Source of the DNA: Brucella anthropi ATCC 49188
Lineage (GTDB): Bacteria > Pseudomonadota > Alphaproteobacteria > Rhizobiales > Rhizobiaceae
NCBI RefSeq assembly: GCF_000017405.1
Contig: NC_009668.1
Coordinates: forward strand, 770,001 to 834,000
DNA: 64,000 bases
Reading direction: 5' to 3'
The notes under the pieces are model-generated. The model did no database searches. It saw nothing but the letters and a program-made list of their open reading frames with translations, and was not told the DNA's origin. Made by a program: the position numbers and the translations under genes. This document shows, one piece after another, positions 51,387 to 59,666 of this stretch. Within the stretch, counting starts at the first letter, position 1. Each line of letters opens with the position of its first letter.

Positions 51387-52151
51387 CTATAGAACTGATT
51401 GCAGAAATTCTTTCGTCCGCTCTTCGGTCGGAGACTGGAATATCTGTTCGGGCGTGCCCTGTTCGCAGATGCGTCCCTTGTCGAAAAAACAGACACGATC
51501 GGAAACTTCGCGTGCAAAGCGCATTTCATGAGTGACGAGGAGCATTGTCAGGTCATGTTCTTGCGCGAGACTGCGAATGACTGCCAGAACTTCGCCGACA
51601 AGCTGCGGATCCAGCGCCGATGTGGGTTCGTCAAAGAGTAGAACACGTGGACGCATAGCCAATGAACGCGCAATCGCAACGCGTTGCTGCTGGCCACCTG
51701 AAAGCTGTGAAGGGTAGTGATCTTTTTTGTCAGTCAGGCCGACAAGAGCAAGAAGATCGAGTGCACGCGCCTCGGCTTCGTCCCGCTTCATACCGAGAAC
51801 GTGTACTGGCGCTTCGATGATATTGCGCAGCACAGACATGTGCGGAAACAGATTGAAGCTCTGGAACACCATGCCGACATGCGATCTGATTTTACGCAAG
51901 TGGGCTTCGCTCGCTTGAAACGGTCCTTTGCCGTTTGGTTGGTGATAGGACATATCTGCGAGTTCGAGCGTACCCTCCTGAAACGGCTCCAGTGTCATGA
52001 GAATACGGAGCACCGTCGATTTTCCCGATCCTGATGGGCCGATCAGTGTTACTTTCTCGCCTGTCTTGACCGAGAAATTGAATTGATCCAGCACAGTCAG
52101 TGCGCCGAAACGCTTGGCTACGTCCTGAAAGCGGATGATTTCCTGGGTCAT
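51387..52151 (-). CDS. ehuA: Ectoine/hydroxyectoine ABC transporter ATP-binding protein (254 aa)
   Basis: Polar amino-acid type ATPase: Walker [16 protein letters not shown]-loop [14 protein letters not shown], signature [16 protein letters not shown], Walker [15 protein letters not shown] and [11 protein letters not shown]. The frame is open to 52823, but that extension overlaps the permease gene. ATG 52151 ([16 protein letters not shown]) gives the normal length and overlaps the permease stop by 4 bp. Assignment to ectoine uptake rests on the adjacent ehuB-like gene and the eut/doe catabolic genes. In Sinorhizobium meliloti ehuA is the first transporter gene; here it is the last of the operon. 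Confidence 0.85.
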   Translation of the reverse strand: MTQEIIRFQDVAKRFGALTVLDQFNFSVKTGEKVTLIGPSGSGKSTVLRILMTLEPFQEGTLELADMSYHQPNGKGPFQASEAHLRKIRSHVGMVFQSFNLFPHMSVLRNIIEAPVHVLGMKRDEAEARALDLLALVGLTDKKDHYPSQLSGGQQQRVAIARSLAMRPRVLLFDEPTSALDPQLVGEVLAVIRSLAQEHDLTMLLVTHEMRFAREVSDRVCFFDKGRICEQGTPEQIFQSPTEERTKEFLQSVL

Positions 52152-52840
52152 TTGAGGGCGATCCCGTTCTTTGGAAGTGTGCGTTCGAGCAGGCGTATGA
52201 GCGCCGAGCAGATAAGTGTCAGGATGAGGAAGATCAGGCCGACCATGGACAGCGGCACCAAATATTCGAAGGTGCGGTCGCCGATCAGATTGGCGAGGTT
52301 CAGCATGTCGACGATACTGACGACAGACAGAACCGGGGTCTCCTTCAGCATGGAGACGAGGTAGTTGCCCATGGCCGGGATGATCCGGGGTATGGCTTGC
52401 GGAATGACAATGTCGCGATAGGTGCGCCAAGGCGTAAGGTTCAGGGCGCGCGCTGCTTCCCATTGTCCGCGCGGAATGGCCTCTATACCTCCGCGGTAAA
52501 CCTCCGACGTATAGGCCGAATATTGAAGGCCAAGCGCCAGAGCGCCGGTCAGGAATGCGGGCAGAACAATGCCATAGGCAGGCAGCACGTAATACAGGAA
52601 AAACAACTGTACCAGCAGCGGTGTATCGCGCAGAAACTCCACAACGACCACGGTCGGCCAGGATATGATTTTGTATGGGCTGCGGCGCAGAAGCGCAAAG
52701 ACGAGGCCGAGCACTAGCGCAATAGCAAAGCCGGTGGCTGCGGCCTTGAGTGTTACTGTGAGGCCAATTCCCAGAATTGGTAGAATGGAAATCGCAAAGG
52801 ATAGCGTGGACGAGGTGTCCCATGCATAGCCGTAGATCAT
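52148..52840 (-). CDS. ehuD: Ectoine/hydroxyectoine ABC transporter permease (230 aa)
   Basis: HisM/GlnP-type permease of about five helices: [20 protein letters not shown] at the start, the conserved [19 protein letters not shown] and the coupling loop [33 protein letters not shown]. Family members pair as two permeases with one ATPase to import a polar solute. It overlaps ehuC upstream and ehuA downstream by 4 bp each. The C/D naming follows gene order in known ehu loci and could be exchanged. Confidence 0.85.
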   Translation of the reverse strand: MIYGYAWDTSSTLSFAISILPILGIGLTVTLKAAATGFAIALVLGLVFALLRRSPYKIISWPTVVVVEFLRDTPLLVQLFFLYYVLPAYGIVLPAFLTGALALGLQYSAYTSEVYRGGIEAIPRGQWEAARALNLTPWRTYRDIVIPQAIPRIIPAMGNYLVSMLKETPVLSVVSIVDMLNLANLIGDRTFEYLVPLSMVGLIFLILTLICSALIRLLERTLPKNGIALK

Positions 52841-53496
52841 GCGAAACCTCCTGCCATTGTCTGGCGTTTCAGTCGTCGCTCAAGCCAGCGAATAGCGGAG
52901 GCGAGCACCAGGGCCATTGCAAAATAACCAAGTAGTGTCAGCGAATAGATCGTCACATTGTCGAGCGTCAGATTGCGCAAACGCTGGGCCTGGAAAGTGA
53001 GATCGCTGATGGCGATAAGCGAGGCGAGTGCTGTATCTTTCAGATTATGAATAGCCAGATTGCCGAAAGCCGGCATCATCTCGACAACCGCCTGTGGCAG
53101 GACGATGTGAAACAATGTGTGGCCTCTGCTGAAGTTGAGGGCTCTTGCGGCTTCATGTTGCGCTTCAGGAACGGCCTGCAAGGCACCACGCACGACCTCA
53201 GCACCATAAGCACCAATGTTAAGGCCAAGCCCCATAATGCCGGTCGTGATCGGATCGAATGAAATGCCGATCAATGGCAGGGCGTAATAGAGCCAGAACA
53301 ATTGCACGAGCAGGGAAGTACCCCGGAATATCTCGATATAGATCACCGCAATCGTGGAAAGGATCGGCCCACCCGCAAACCGGGCAATACCGGCTGCGAA
53401 CGCCAGCAGAGTGCCGATAGCCATCGAACTGAGGGCAAGAACGACGGTGATTTGTGCGCCTTTGAAAAGGGCGGGAAGATACTCCGTCCAGTGCAT
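52837..53496 (-). CDS. ehuC: Ectoine/hydroxyectoine ABC transporter permease (219 aa)
   Basis: HisM/GlnP-type permease: [20 protein letters not shown], then [21 protein letters not shown] and the coupling loop [33 protein letters not shown]. The frame is open to 53640, but ATG 53496 follows GGGAGAAG and gives a normal N-terminus. It lies 73 bp after ehuB with a hairpin in the gap, and overlaps ehuD by 4 bp. Confidence 0.85.
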   Translation of the reverse strand: MHWTEYLPALFKGAQITVVLALSSMAIGTLLAFAAGIARFAGGPILSTIAVIYIEIFRGTSLLVQLFWLYYALPLIGISFDPITTGIMGLGLNIGAYGAEVVRGALQAVPEAQHEAARALNFSRGHTLFHIVLPQAVVEMMPAFGNLAIHNLKDTALASLIAISDLTFQAQRLRNLTLDNVTIYSLTLLGYFAMALVLASAIRWLERRLKRQTMAGGFA

Positions 53497-53526
53497 ATGG
53501 TCTTCTCCCGATAGAGATGAGACAAG

Positions 53527-53559
53527 GCCCGCCGAACCAATCATCATGGCACGGCGGGC
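53527..53559 (-). other. Intercistronic hairpin between ehuB and ehuC
   Basis: GCCCGCCG (53527-53534) pairs perfectly with CGGCGGGC (53552-53559) around a 17-nt loop in the 73-bp gap after ehuB. There is no T-run. Such hairpins behind a binding-protein gene often stabilise its mRNA and keep its level above that of the membrane subunits. Confidence 0.6.
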
Positions 53560-53569
53560 GATAAAAGCG

Positions 53570-54433
53570 TTACTTTGCGTTGCAGAGGCTGGCCGTATCA
53601 ACAGTCCGCGCCGCTTCGACGCTCTCTTCGCTAAGCCCATAGGTCATCAGGATTTTCTTGTAGTCATCGGTCTTCTTGAACTCGATAAGCTCCTTGTTGA
53701 AGGCGTCGTAGAACTCCTTGTCCTCTGGACGGAAGCTGAAAGCGCCAAAACTGCGCGCGGATTTGCCATCCACAACCGGATCGGTAAACGGATGTGCCTG
53801 TTCCAGTTGTGGCGAATTTTCAACGAGCTTGGCCACTGTCAGCTCTGTTGCGGCATAGGCATCCGCACGACCGGTCTGAACCGTGGATGGAGCGTCAGCA
53901 TTGCCCTGAATCATGACGATCTGTGATTCATCGATACCCATTCCATGCAGGAAATCGATCTGATCGGCACCCGAAACAATTGCGACTTTCAGAGACGGAT
54001 CTTTCTTGATGTCATCATAGGAATGAATGTTTTTTGGATTGCCTTTTGGAACCAGGAGACCTTCACCGTAGCTGGAATTGGCGACCGTGAACTGAACCTG
54101 TTTGCAGCGGTCGGGCAAAACATTCTGCTCGGCGGCGACAAACTCAAAGCGCTTGGCCTTCAATCCGGGAATAAGCGAGCCGAAAGGCGTAACAGTCCAA
54201 TCGACTTCTTCAATTCCGAGTTTTTTGAAGATTGCTGCGGCAACGTCCGGGCCGATGCCTTTGGCTGCGCCACTCGCGTCCATATAACCATAGGGCACTT
54301 CGTTGGCAGTCGCTCCTCGCACAAAGCCCGCGCTTTTCAGATCGTCGATGGTGACGGCCTGTGACGGGATTGTAAGAGCTGCAAATGCTGCCGCGGAAAG
54401 CAGAGCGGAAATCGTATGAAATTTCATGCGCAT
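53570..54433 (-). CDS. ehuB: Ectoine/hydroxyectoine-binding periplasmic protein (287 aa)
   Basis: Family 3 solute-binding protein with a signal peptide (MRMKFHTISALLSAAAFAAL, cleaved near SQA-VTID). The mature part shows GFVRGATANEVPYGYMDASG, the WTVTPFGSLIPGLKAKRFEF ligand-binding segment and FVAAEQNVLPDRCKQVQFT. Known EhuB proteins hold ectoine in an aromatic cage; Tyr and Phe residues are present, but I cannot assign the cage by eye. ATG 54433 lies 8 nt after AAAGAGGAG; the GTG at 54442 is too close to that site. It follows the catabolic genes in the same operon, after a 70-bp gap from doeB. Confidence 0.85.
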   Translation of the reverse strand: MRMKFHTISALLSAAAFAALTIPSQAVTIDDLKSAGFVRGATANEVPYGYMDASGAAKGIGPDVAAAIFKKLGIEEVDWTVTPFGSLIPGLKAKRFEFVAAEQNVLPDRCKQVQFTVANSSYGEGLLVPKGNPKNIHSYDDIKKDPSLKVAIVSGADQIDFLHGMGIDESQIVMIQGNADAPSTVQTGRADAYAATELTVAKLVENSPQLEQAHPFTDPVVDGKSARSFGAFSFRPEDKEFYDAFNKELIEFKKTDDYKKILMTYGLSEESVEAARTVDTASLCNAK

Positions 54434-54503
54434 GGTGTTCACTCCTCTTTATGGATGCCGGTTGTTTTTGGTCCGGCTTTTCAATTGGTCGGTACTGATT
54501 GAT

Positions 54504-55532
54504 TTAAGACGAGGACGGTTCCTCGCTGATCGTGGCGATGACCGAAAGGCAATCACCCATCTTGATGAGACCCGGAAAGTGCCGTGCCGCGAGAATTCCG
54601 TCGAGTGCGGCGCGGTACTCTTGCGGAGCTACGCCGGTGCGTGCCACATTATGAACGCGGGCAATGAGGTCGCCCTTGCGTATTTCCGCGCCAAGATCGA
54701 CCAAAGGTTCAAGCAAACCTTCGGTATCGGCAAAGCCGAAGCATTCCTGCGATGGCATATCGAGCCATGTCGTGGGTGAAAACTCCACTTCGCCATGCAA
54801 AATGTCTGCGTGACGCAGAAGGTTGCGAATGCCGCGCTTGGCGATTGTTGCCGACCGTGCTGAAATCGTGCCGCCGCCGGAAAGCTCGGTCGTCACAAAC
54901 ACCTTCCCGGCTTCCTCAGCGGTCGTGTCGTACATGCCTACAGCATCGATCTCGATCATCCGCATGGAGAAAGGAGCCGAAAAAGCTTTGACGGCAGCAA
55001 AGCATTGGGCTTCCTGAGTTGCATCGGGCAGGGCGTGTGCTGCTGCATAGGGCAGGAAATCAAGTGTGCGGCCCCCGGAATGAAAATCCATGACGATATC
55101 GGCTGTGGGCAGCAGATAGCGGGTGAAATAATCGGCGATCTTTTCAGTTACCGTGCCATCCGGGCGGCCAGGGAAACTACGATTGAGATTGCCTTTATCT
55201 ATCGGCGATGTGCGTGTTCCCGCCGTGAAAGCTGGAAAATTCATTGCAGGAACAATGATAACGCGTCCGTTGATCTCAGCCGGTTTCAGATTGGCGGCGA
55301 GATCGTAGAGTGCAACCGGCCCCTCATATTCATCGCCGTGATTGCCACCCGTAAGAAGGGCTGTGGGTCCATCGCCATTGCGAATGACGCAGATTGGCAG
55401 CATCAGCGAGCCCCAGGCGGAATCGTCTCTGGACCAAGGCAGCCGCAAATGTCCGTGTTGCACGCCGTCGCGGTCAAAATCGACAGTTGGCGTGATTGGG
55501 GAGGGACGGGAAGGGGGCGAGCTAAGCATCAT
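54504..55532 (-). CDS. doeB: N-alpha-acetyl-L-2,4-diaminobutyrate deacetylase (342 aa)
   Basis: Also called eutE. A zinc carboxypeptidase-fold deacylase of the succinylglutamate desuccinylase/aspartoacylase family: ALLTGGNHGDEYEGPVALYD carries the His and Glu metal ligands, DKGNLNRSFPGRPDGT the substrate-binding Asn-Arg, and DIVMDFHSGGRTLDFLP the third ligand. It removes acetate from N-alpha-acetyl-diaminobutyrate made by DoeA to give L-2,4-diaminobutyrate. It starts 9 bp after the doeA stop, in the same operon. The ATG pair at 55527-55532 follows an AGGACG element. Confidence 0.88.
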   Translation of the reverse strand: MMLSSPPSRPSPITPTVDFDRDGVQHGHLRLPWSRDDSAWGSLMLPICVIRNGDGPTALLTGGNHGDEYEGPVALYDLAANLKPAEINGRVIIVPAMNFPAFTAGTRTSPIDKGNLNRSFPGRPDGTVTEKIADYFTRYLLPTADIVMDFHSGGRTLDFLPYAAAHALPDATQEAQCFAAVKAFSAPFSMRMIEIDAVGMYDTTAEEAGKVFVTTELSGGGTISARSATIAKRGIRNLLRHADILHGEVEFSPTTWLDMPSQECFGFADTEGLLEPLVDLGAEIRKGDLIARVHNVARTGVAPQEYRAALDGILAARHFPGLIKMGDCLSVIATISEEPSSS

Positions 55533-55541
55533 CGTAGCGTC

Positions 55542-56720
55542 CTAATTCTTGACCACGAGCTTGCGTGGCACATTCGACAGGCATTCGACGCCGGTTTCGG
55601 TGATCACGATGCTCTCGGTGATCTCCAGCCCCATGGTTTCCAGCCAGAGACCTGTCATGAAGTGAAAGGTCATGCCGGGCTGCAATTCGGTGTGATCGCC
55701 GGGGCGCAGGCTCATGGTGCGTTCGCCCCAATCCGGCGGATAGGACAGGCCGATGGAATAGCCGGTGCGGTTGTCCTTGATGATCCCGTATTTCTTCAAA
55801 ACAGCGAAGAAGCCGTTGGCAATATCTTCGCAGGTATTGCCGGGACGAGCAGCAGCAAGTCCCGCTTCCATACCTTCGAGTGTTGCTTTTTCTGCATCAA
55901 GAAAAGCCTGCGTCGGCTTGCCGAGAAATACAGTCCGCGACAGTGGGCAATGATAACGCTTATAGCAACCTGCAATCTCGAAGAAGGTGCCTTCTCCGGT
56001 CTTCATCGGCAAATCGTTCCAGGTGAGATGCGGGGCGGAGGCGTCAGGTCCAGAAGGCAGCAACGGCACAATGGCAGGATAATCGCCGCCGAAATCGTCA
56101 ACGCCGCGTGTGCCTGCATCATAGATTTCTGCAACCAGATCGCATTTACGCATACCCGGCTCGATTTTATCGACGATGCGCTGGTGCATGGCTTCCACGA
56201 TGCGCCCGGCTTTGCGCATATAGCCAATCTCGGTTGAACTCTTCACCGCCCGCTGCCAGTTGACGAGACCTTGCGCATCTTTGAACTGTGCATTGGGCAG
56301 ATGCTTCTGCAAAGCATGGTGGGCCGCAGCAGTGTACCAGTAATTGTCGAACTCGACGGCTATCGTCTTGTTACCCCAACCCTTTTCCTCAAGGGTTGAG
56401 GCCAGAAGATCCATCGGGTGGCGTTCCAGCGATTGCACGTAGTGGTCAGGATAGCCGATGATGTTGTCATGGCTTATCCACGCGGTGCGTTTCGCACCGT
56501 TGCCATCCTGACCGCGACCGTACCAGATCGGTTCGCCTTCCATCGAAAGCACAACGCATTGATGGACATAGAAGGACCAGCCATCATAACCGGTAAGCCA
56601 GTGTATGTTGGACGGGTCTGTGACGATGATGACATCGAAGCCTGCCTTCTCCATGGCGCGACGGGTTTTGGCTATCCGCTCATCATATTCCGCGCGGGTG
56701 AAGTTGAGTTCCACACTCAT
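55542..56720 (-). CDS. doeA: Ectoine hydrolase (392 aa)
   Basis: Also called eutD. An M24 peptidase/creatinase-fold hydrolase with an N-terminal domain (IVTDPSNIHWLTGYDGWSFY) and a C-terminal pita-bread domain (VNWQRAVKSSTEIGYMRKAG; GTFFEIAGCYKRYHCPLSRT; SYPPDWGERTMSL; GLEITESIVIT). It opens the ectoine ring to N-alpha- and N-gamma-acetyl-diaminobutyrate, the committed step of ectoine use. The length is that of characterised DoeA/EutD proteins, and the metal-site Asp/His pattern of metallopeptidases is changed, as expected for this branch. Its start overlaps the eutC stop by 4 bp. Confidence 0.9.
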   Translation of the reverse strand: MSVELNFTRAEYDERIAKTRRAMEKAGFDVIIVTDPSNIHWLTGYDGWSFYVHQCVVLSMEGEPIWYGRGQDGNGAKRTAWISHDNIIGYPDHYVQSLERHPMDLLASTLEEKGWGNKTIAVEFDNYWYTAAAHHALQKHLPNAQFKDAQGLVNWQRAVKSSTEIGYMRKAGRIVEAMHQRIVDKIEPGMRKCDLVAEIYDAGTRGVDDFGGDYPAIVPLLPSGPDASAPHLTWNDLPMKTGEGTFFEIAGCYKRYHCPLSRTVFLGKPTQAFLDAEKATLEGMEAGLAAARPGNTCEDIANGFFAVLKKYGIIKDNRTGYSIGLSYPPDWGERTMSLRPGDHTELQPGMTFHFMTGLWLETMGLEITESIVITETGVECLSNVPRKLVVKN

Positions 56721-57733
56721 CGACTGGCTCCTGCAGTTATGGTTGAATCAATTTTCGTGCCTGCGTCGCGCAGGCTGGCGCGCTCCGTCGCAAGGCGAGC
56801 AATTGCGGTGTCCTGAACACCGGTGCCCGTGAGGTCGCAGAAGGTTATGTCCTCTGCCTGACGCTGGAATTTCGCCTTATTGAGAACGATCTGGCCCAGT
56901 TCTGAAAAGACAGTACCCGCTGCTACAATCCCAGCCGAAATTGCATGGTGCAATTCGCCAAGCCTGCGTGTCTGGGAGAGGCTGTCAGCGACATAGGTGA
57001 TTGATCGCAGGAAAAGGGCGGGGTCGATCTCGTTCTTATGTTCGGCATCCGAACCCATCGCAGTAACGTGTTGGCCGGGTGCAAGCCATTCAGCCTTTAT
57101 GAGCGGTGTTTCCGATGGCGTCGTCGTGACGATAATGTCAGTGCCATCGCAAGCTTCCTTTGCATCTGCGATTGCCGTCACCGGTATTCCGAGCTTTTGG
57201 GTAAAGTTCTGCGCGGCTTTTTTCGCGCTATCGACGTTGCGTGCCCAAATCCGCGCCTCGGTGATGGGGCGCACGAGTTTCAGCGCTTCAAGCTGCATTC
57301 CTGCCTGCATGCCCGCACCGATGATGGTGGCGACGCGGGCATTTTCCCGCGCCAGATATTTTGCTGCGACAGCACCGGCAGCCGCTGTACGCACATCGGT
57401 CAGATAGCCATTATCCAGCAATAGTGCTTCGATAAGTCCGGTCTTTGCCGAAAACTGGATCATCAGTCCGTTGGTAGAAGGCAGGCCGATGGAAGGATTA
57501 TTGAAGAAGCCCGGACTTACTTTGATGGCAAAGCTGTCTAATCCAGGAATATAGGCCGTCTTCACATCGACTTCGCCACGCTCTGCAGGGATATCCAACC
57601 GAAGAATGGGCGGCATGCTGACACCGCCACTGGCGAGTGCCCGGAAAGCATCCTCCACGCACGCCACGCTTTCAAGGTCGAGGGCTATGATCTGTCGCAG
57701 ATCAGCTTCGGTCAGAATTCTCATTTCAGCCAT
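56717..57733 (-). CDS. eutC: Ornithine cyclodeaminase-like protein of hydroxyectoine utilisation (338 aa)
   Basis: Belongs to the ornithine cyclodeaminase/mu-crystallin family. It has MRILTEADLRQIIALDLESV, the substrate region VDVKTAYIPGLDSFAIKVSPG, and the NAD-binding VATIIGAGMQAGMQLEALKL followed by EARIWARN. In ectoine-degrading bacteria EutC acts with EutB (and EutA) in converting 5-hydroxyectoine to ectoine; the exact reaction is still debated. The ATG at 57733 lies 8 nt after GGAGGG and overlaps the eutB stop by one base (TGATG). The assignment depends on this neighbourhood, as the family is functionally diverse. Confidence 0.85.
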   Translation of the reverse strand: MAEMRILTEADLRQIIALDLESVACVEDAFRALASGGVSMPPILRLDIPAERGEVDVKTAYIPGLDSFAIKVSPGFFNNPSIGLPSTNGLMIQFSAKTGLIEALLLDNGYLTDVRTAAAGAVAAKYLARENARVATIIGAGMQAGMQLEALKLVRPITEARIWARNVDSAKKAAQNFTQKLGIPVTAIADAKEACDGTDIIVTTTPSETPLIKAEWLAPGQHVTAMGSDAEHKNEIDPALFLRSITYVADSLSQTRRLGELHHAISAGIVAAGTVFSELGQIVLNKAKFQRQAEDITFCDLTGTGVQDTAIARLATERASLRDAGTKIDSTITAGASR

Positions 57734-58707
57734 CAGCCTGCCCTCCGATAGCGGTCTTCCACGATTGCGCGATGTTGTTCGGGATCGATATTGCCACCAG
57801 AAACAATGATGGCGGTTGGTCCTGTCGGCTTGATTTTTCCAGCAAGCAAGGCGGCAATACCAACAGCTGCCGCGCCCTCAATAATCTCGCTTTCCAGCCG
57901 CGCCGCATGGCGGATGCCTGCTGCGATCTCCTCTTCATCGAGCAGGATCACATCATCAAGTAGCGAGCGGCACATCGCAAACGTCCAGCGATTGTCGAGC
58001 CCGATACCACCGCCGAGGGAGTCTGCCAGCGTGTCCAGTTCGTCAACATTGACTGGTTTACCCGCTTCGAGGCTCGCCTGCATAGCCGCACCGCGTTGCA
58101 TGGAAATTCCAATTACCCGCGCTTGCGGAAGCTTTGCTTTCACTGCTGCAGCCACTCCGGCGGCAAGGCCGCCACCAGAAAGCGGAACAAGCACCGTGTG
58201 CAGTTCGGGGAGATCTTCGACAATTTCCAATCCCACAGTTCCCTGTCCGGCAATAATGCGCGGATCGTCGAACGGTGGGATGGCATTCATGCTTTCATCA
58301 CGCACAAGCCGCATGACTTCTTCCATCGCGTCGTCCTGGGATTTGCCGATGATGCGCACATCAGCACCAAGTGCGCGGATGGCCTCGACCTTATTGAGCG
58401 GTACAAGCGATGAAAGGCAGATCATGGCGGTCAACCCTTGCGTGGACGCTGCATGAGCCAATGCGCGCCCATGATTTCCGGTAGAGGCTGTGACAAGCCC
58501 CCGCTCGCGTTCATTCCCGGACAGGCTGAGAACAGCATTTGTTGCACCGCGAAGCTTGAAACTACCCGTTGGTTGTCGGTTTTCAAGCTTGAGAAAAACC
58601 GGCACGCCTGATCGCCTGCTGAGACTTTCGGAGTGGATCAGCGGTGTTCTTTGGACATGACCATTCAGCCTGTCTTGGGCTTGCTCTATTTCGTTGAGAC
58701 TGATCAT
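57733..58707 (-). CDS. eutB: Threonine dehydratase-like PLP enzyme of hydroxyectoine utilisation (324 aa)
   Basis: Fold type II PLP enzyme: the cofactor lysine lies in PTGSFKLRGATNAV (Lys51), STGNHGRALAHA forms the phosphate/substrate loop, and VPLSGGGLAAGVAAAVKAK is the glycine-rich phosphate-binding motif. EutB is thought to eliminate water from a hydroxyectoine derivative, with EutC completing the step. Three in-frame starts exist (GTG 58734, ATG 58728, ATG 58707). ATG 58707 (MISLNEIEQAQDRL) is preferred because GGGAAG lies about 10 nt before it and it matches the usual family start. It is the first gene of the long catabolic/transport operon. Confidence 0.85.
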   Translation of the reverse strand: MISLNEIEQAQDRLNGHVQRTPLIHSESLSRRSGVPVFLKLENRQPTGSFKLRGATNAVLSLSGNERERGLVTASTGNHGRALAHAASTQGLTAMICLSSLVPLNKVEAIRALGADVRIIGKSQDDAMEEVMRLVRDESMNAIPPFDDPRIIAGQGTVGLEIVEDLPELHTVLVPLSGGGLAAGVAAAVKAKLPQARVIGISMQRGAAMQASLEAGKPVNVDELDTLADSLGGGIGLDNRWTFAMCRSLLDDVILLDEEEIAAGIRHAARLESEIIEGAAAVGIAALLAGKIKPTGPTAIIVSGGNIDPEQHRAIVEDRYRRAG

Positions 58708-59050
58708 TTGCGACACACTTCCCGACATCCGCACCGCCGTTCAAAGCGGCGTGACAATGGGGAGCGCTGCACCAAGCAAAGCACGTCTTCGCTGCAGGCG
58801 AGCAAGTTGAGGGCGCAATAAAGCACCATATGCGAAACCGTAAGGCCGCATCCTCGTTCCCCATATGTTTGATTTTTTGTTCTTGGCTCTATGTGTGAAA
58901 GACCAATTACATCATGTCAATAATTATATTGGATCATTACAATATTGCTCTGAAGTGATTTATTACTGGCGCAGGCTTGCCTGCGATATGCGACCATGCC
59001 AATGAGAATGGCCTTGAAACGCAAATACTCACTTACATTGGACCGTTATA
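58708..59050. promoter_or_regulatory. Divergent control region between eutB and asnC
   Basis: About 340 bp that must drive both the eut/doe/ehu operon (minus) and asnC (plus). On the minus strand a perfect TTGACA is present (58920-58915); the -10 is not clear. ATATTG-N8-CAATAT (58927-58946) is a 6-bp dyad beside that -35. The block ATTGGATCATTACAAT (58929-58944) recurs as ATTGGACCGTTATAAT (59037-59052), 13 of 16 bases identical. EnuR and the AsnC-type protein are both candidates for binding here. Confidence 0.5.
58929..58944. repeat. ATTGGA repeat, copy 1 (candidate regulator site)
   Basis: ATTGGATCATTACAAT, matched at 13 of 16 positions by the second copy at 59037-59052, 108 bp further on. 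It lies inside a short dyad and next to a TTGACA on the minus strand. Regulatory function is inferred from position. Confidence 0.4.
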
Positions 59051-59052
59051 AT
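59037..59052. repeat. ATTGGA repeat, copy 2, overlapping the asnC start
   Basis: ATTGGACCGTTATAAT covers the region just before the asnC ATG and its first two bases. Binding here would block translation initiation or transcription of asnC, which would fit the autoregulation common among Lrp/AsnC proteins. Confidence 0.4.
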
Positions 59053-59548
59053 GAAATCCGCCCTCAAGCTTGATGCTGTTGATCTTCGCATTCTGGAAGC
59101 GGTGCAGCAGAACGCGCGGATCACCAAGCTCGCGCTCGCAGAGCAGGTGGGTTTGTCACCAACACCGTGCTGGCTGCGACTGCGCAAGCTGGAGGAGGCG
59201 GGCGTTGTCACGGGTTATCACGCGCGCATTGCCTATCGCAAAATCGCCCCCATTGCGCATGTCATGGTTCAGATCACGCTCGGTAATCACCGCCAGAGCG
59301 ATTTTGACCGCTTTGAGCGCGCAATTGCTGTCATTCCCGAAATTGTCTCGTGCTGGTCGGTCGGTGGAGGCATAGATTATTTTCTGATGATCATGGCCCG
59401 CGATATAGATAGCTATCAGCGTCTGATTGACCGCCTGTTGGATCAGAATATCGGAATCGAACGCTATTTCACATACATCGTGACGAAGCTTGTCAAAGAC
59501 GAGCGGACTGGAACACCCTTGTCGATCCTCGCCGACGAGGTAGAATAG
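59051..59548 (+). CDS. asnC: Lrp/AsnC family transcriptional regulator of the ectoine locus (165 aa)
   Basis: The helix-turn-helix part is LDAVDLRILEAVQQNARITK, LALAEQVGLSPTPCWLRLRKL and EEAGVVTGYHARI. The RAM domain with its ligand-binding surface follows (HVMVQITLGNHRQSDFDRF; CWSVGGGIDYFLMIMARDID). AsnC-type genes (doeX in some species) accompany doeC and doeD in ectoine loci and tune their expression. The RBS is weak, and the start lies inside the ATTGGA repeat. It precedes doeC by 118 bp. Confidence 0.87.
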   Translation: MKSALKLDAVDLRILEAVQQNARITKLALAEQVGLSPTPCWLRLRKLEEAGVVTGYHARIAYRKIAPIAHVMVQITLGNHRQSDFDRFERAIAVIPEIVSCWSVGGGIDYFLMIMARDIDSYQRLIDRLLDQNIGIERYFTYIVTKLVKDERTGTPLSILADEVE

Positions 59549-59666
59549 TCCAAACGATCTGTTTGATCGCTGAAGTTTAGTCCAATCCTGCTGTTCTTCG
59601 TTATGCCTTTGGTCCGAATAATGGCCCAGCCTATGAGATGTTTCTTCCAGAATTGGGAGAAGCACA

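Noticed and set aside
52152..52823. N-terminal extension of the ehuA frame
   Set aside because: It is a shadow of the ehuD permease gene; ATG 52151 gives the normal ATPase start and a 4-bp overlap.
55005..56237. Open frame of 410 codons on the plus strand
   Set aside because: Antisense to doeB and doeA, which have clear family motifs; no ribosome site or recognisable domain.
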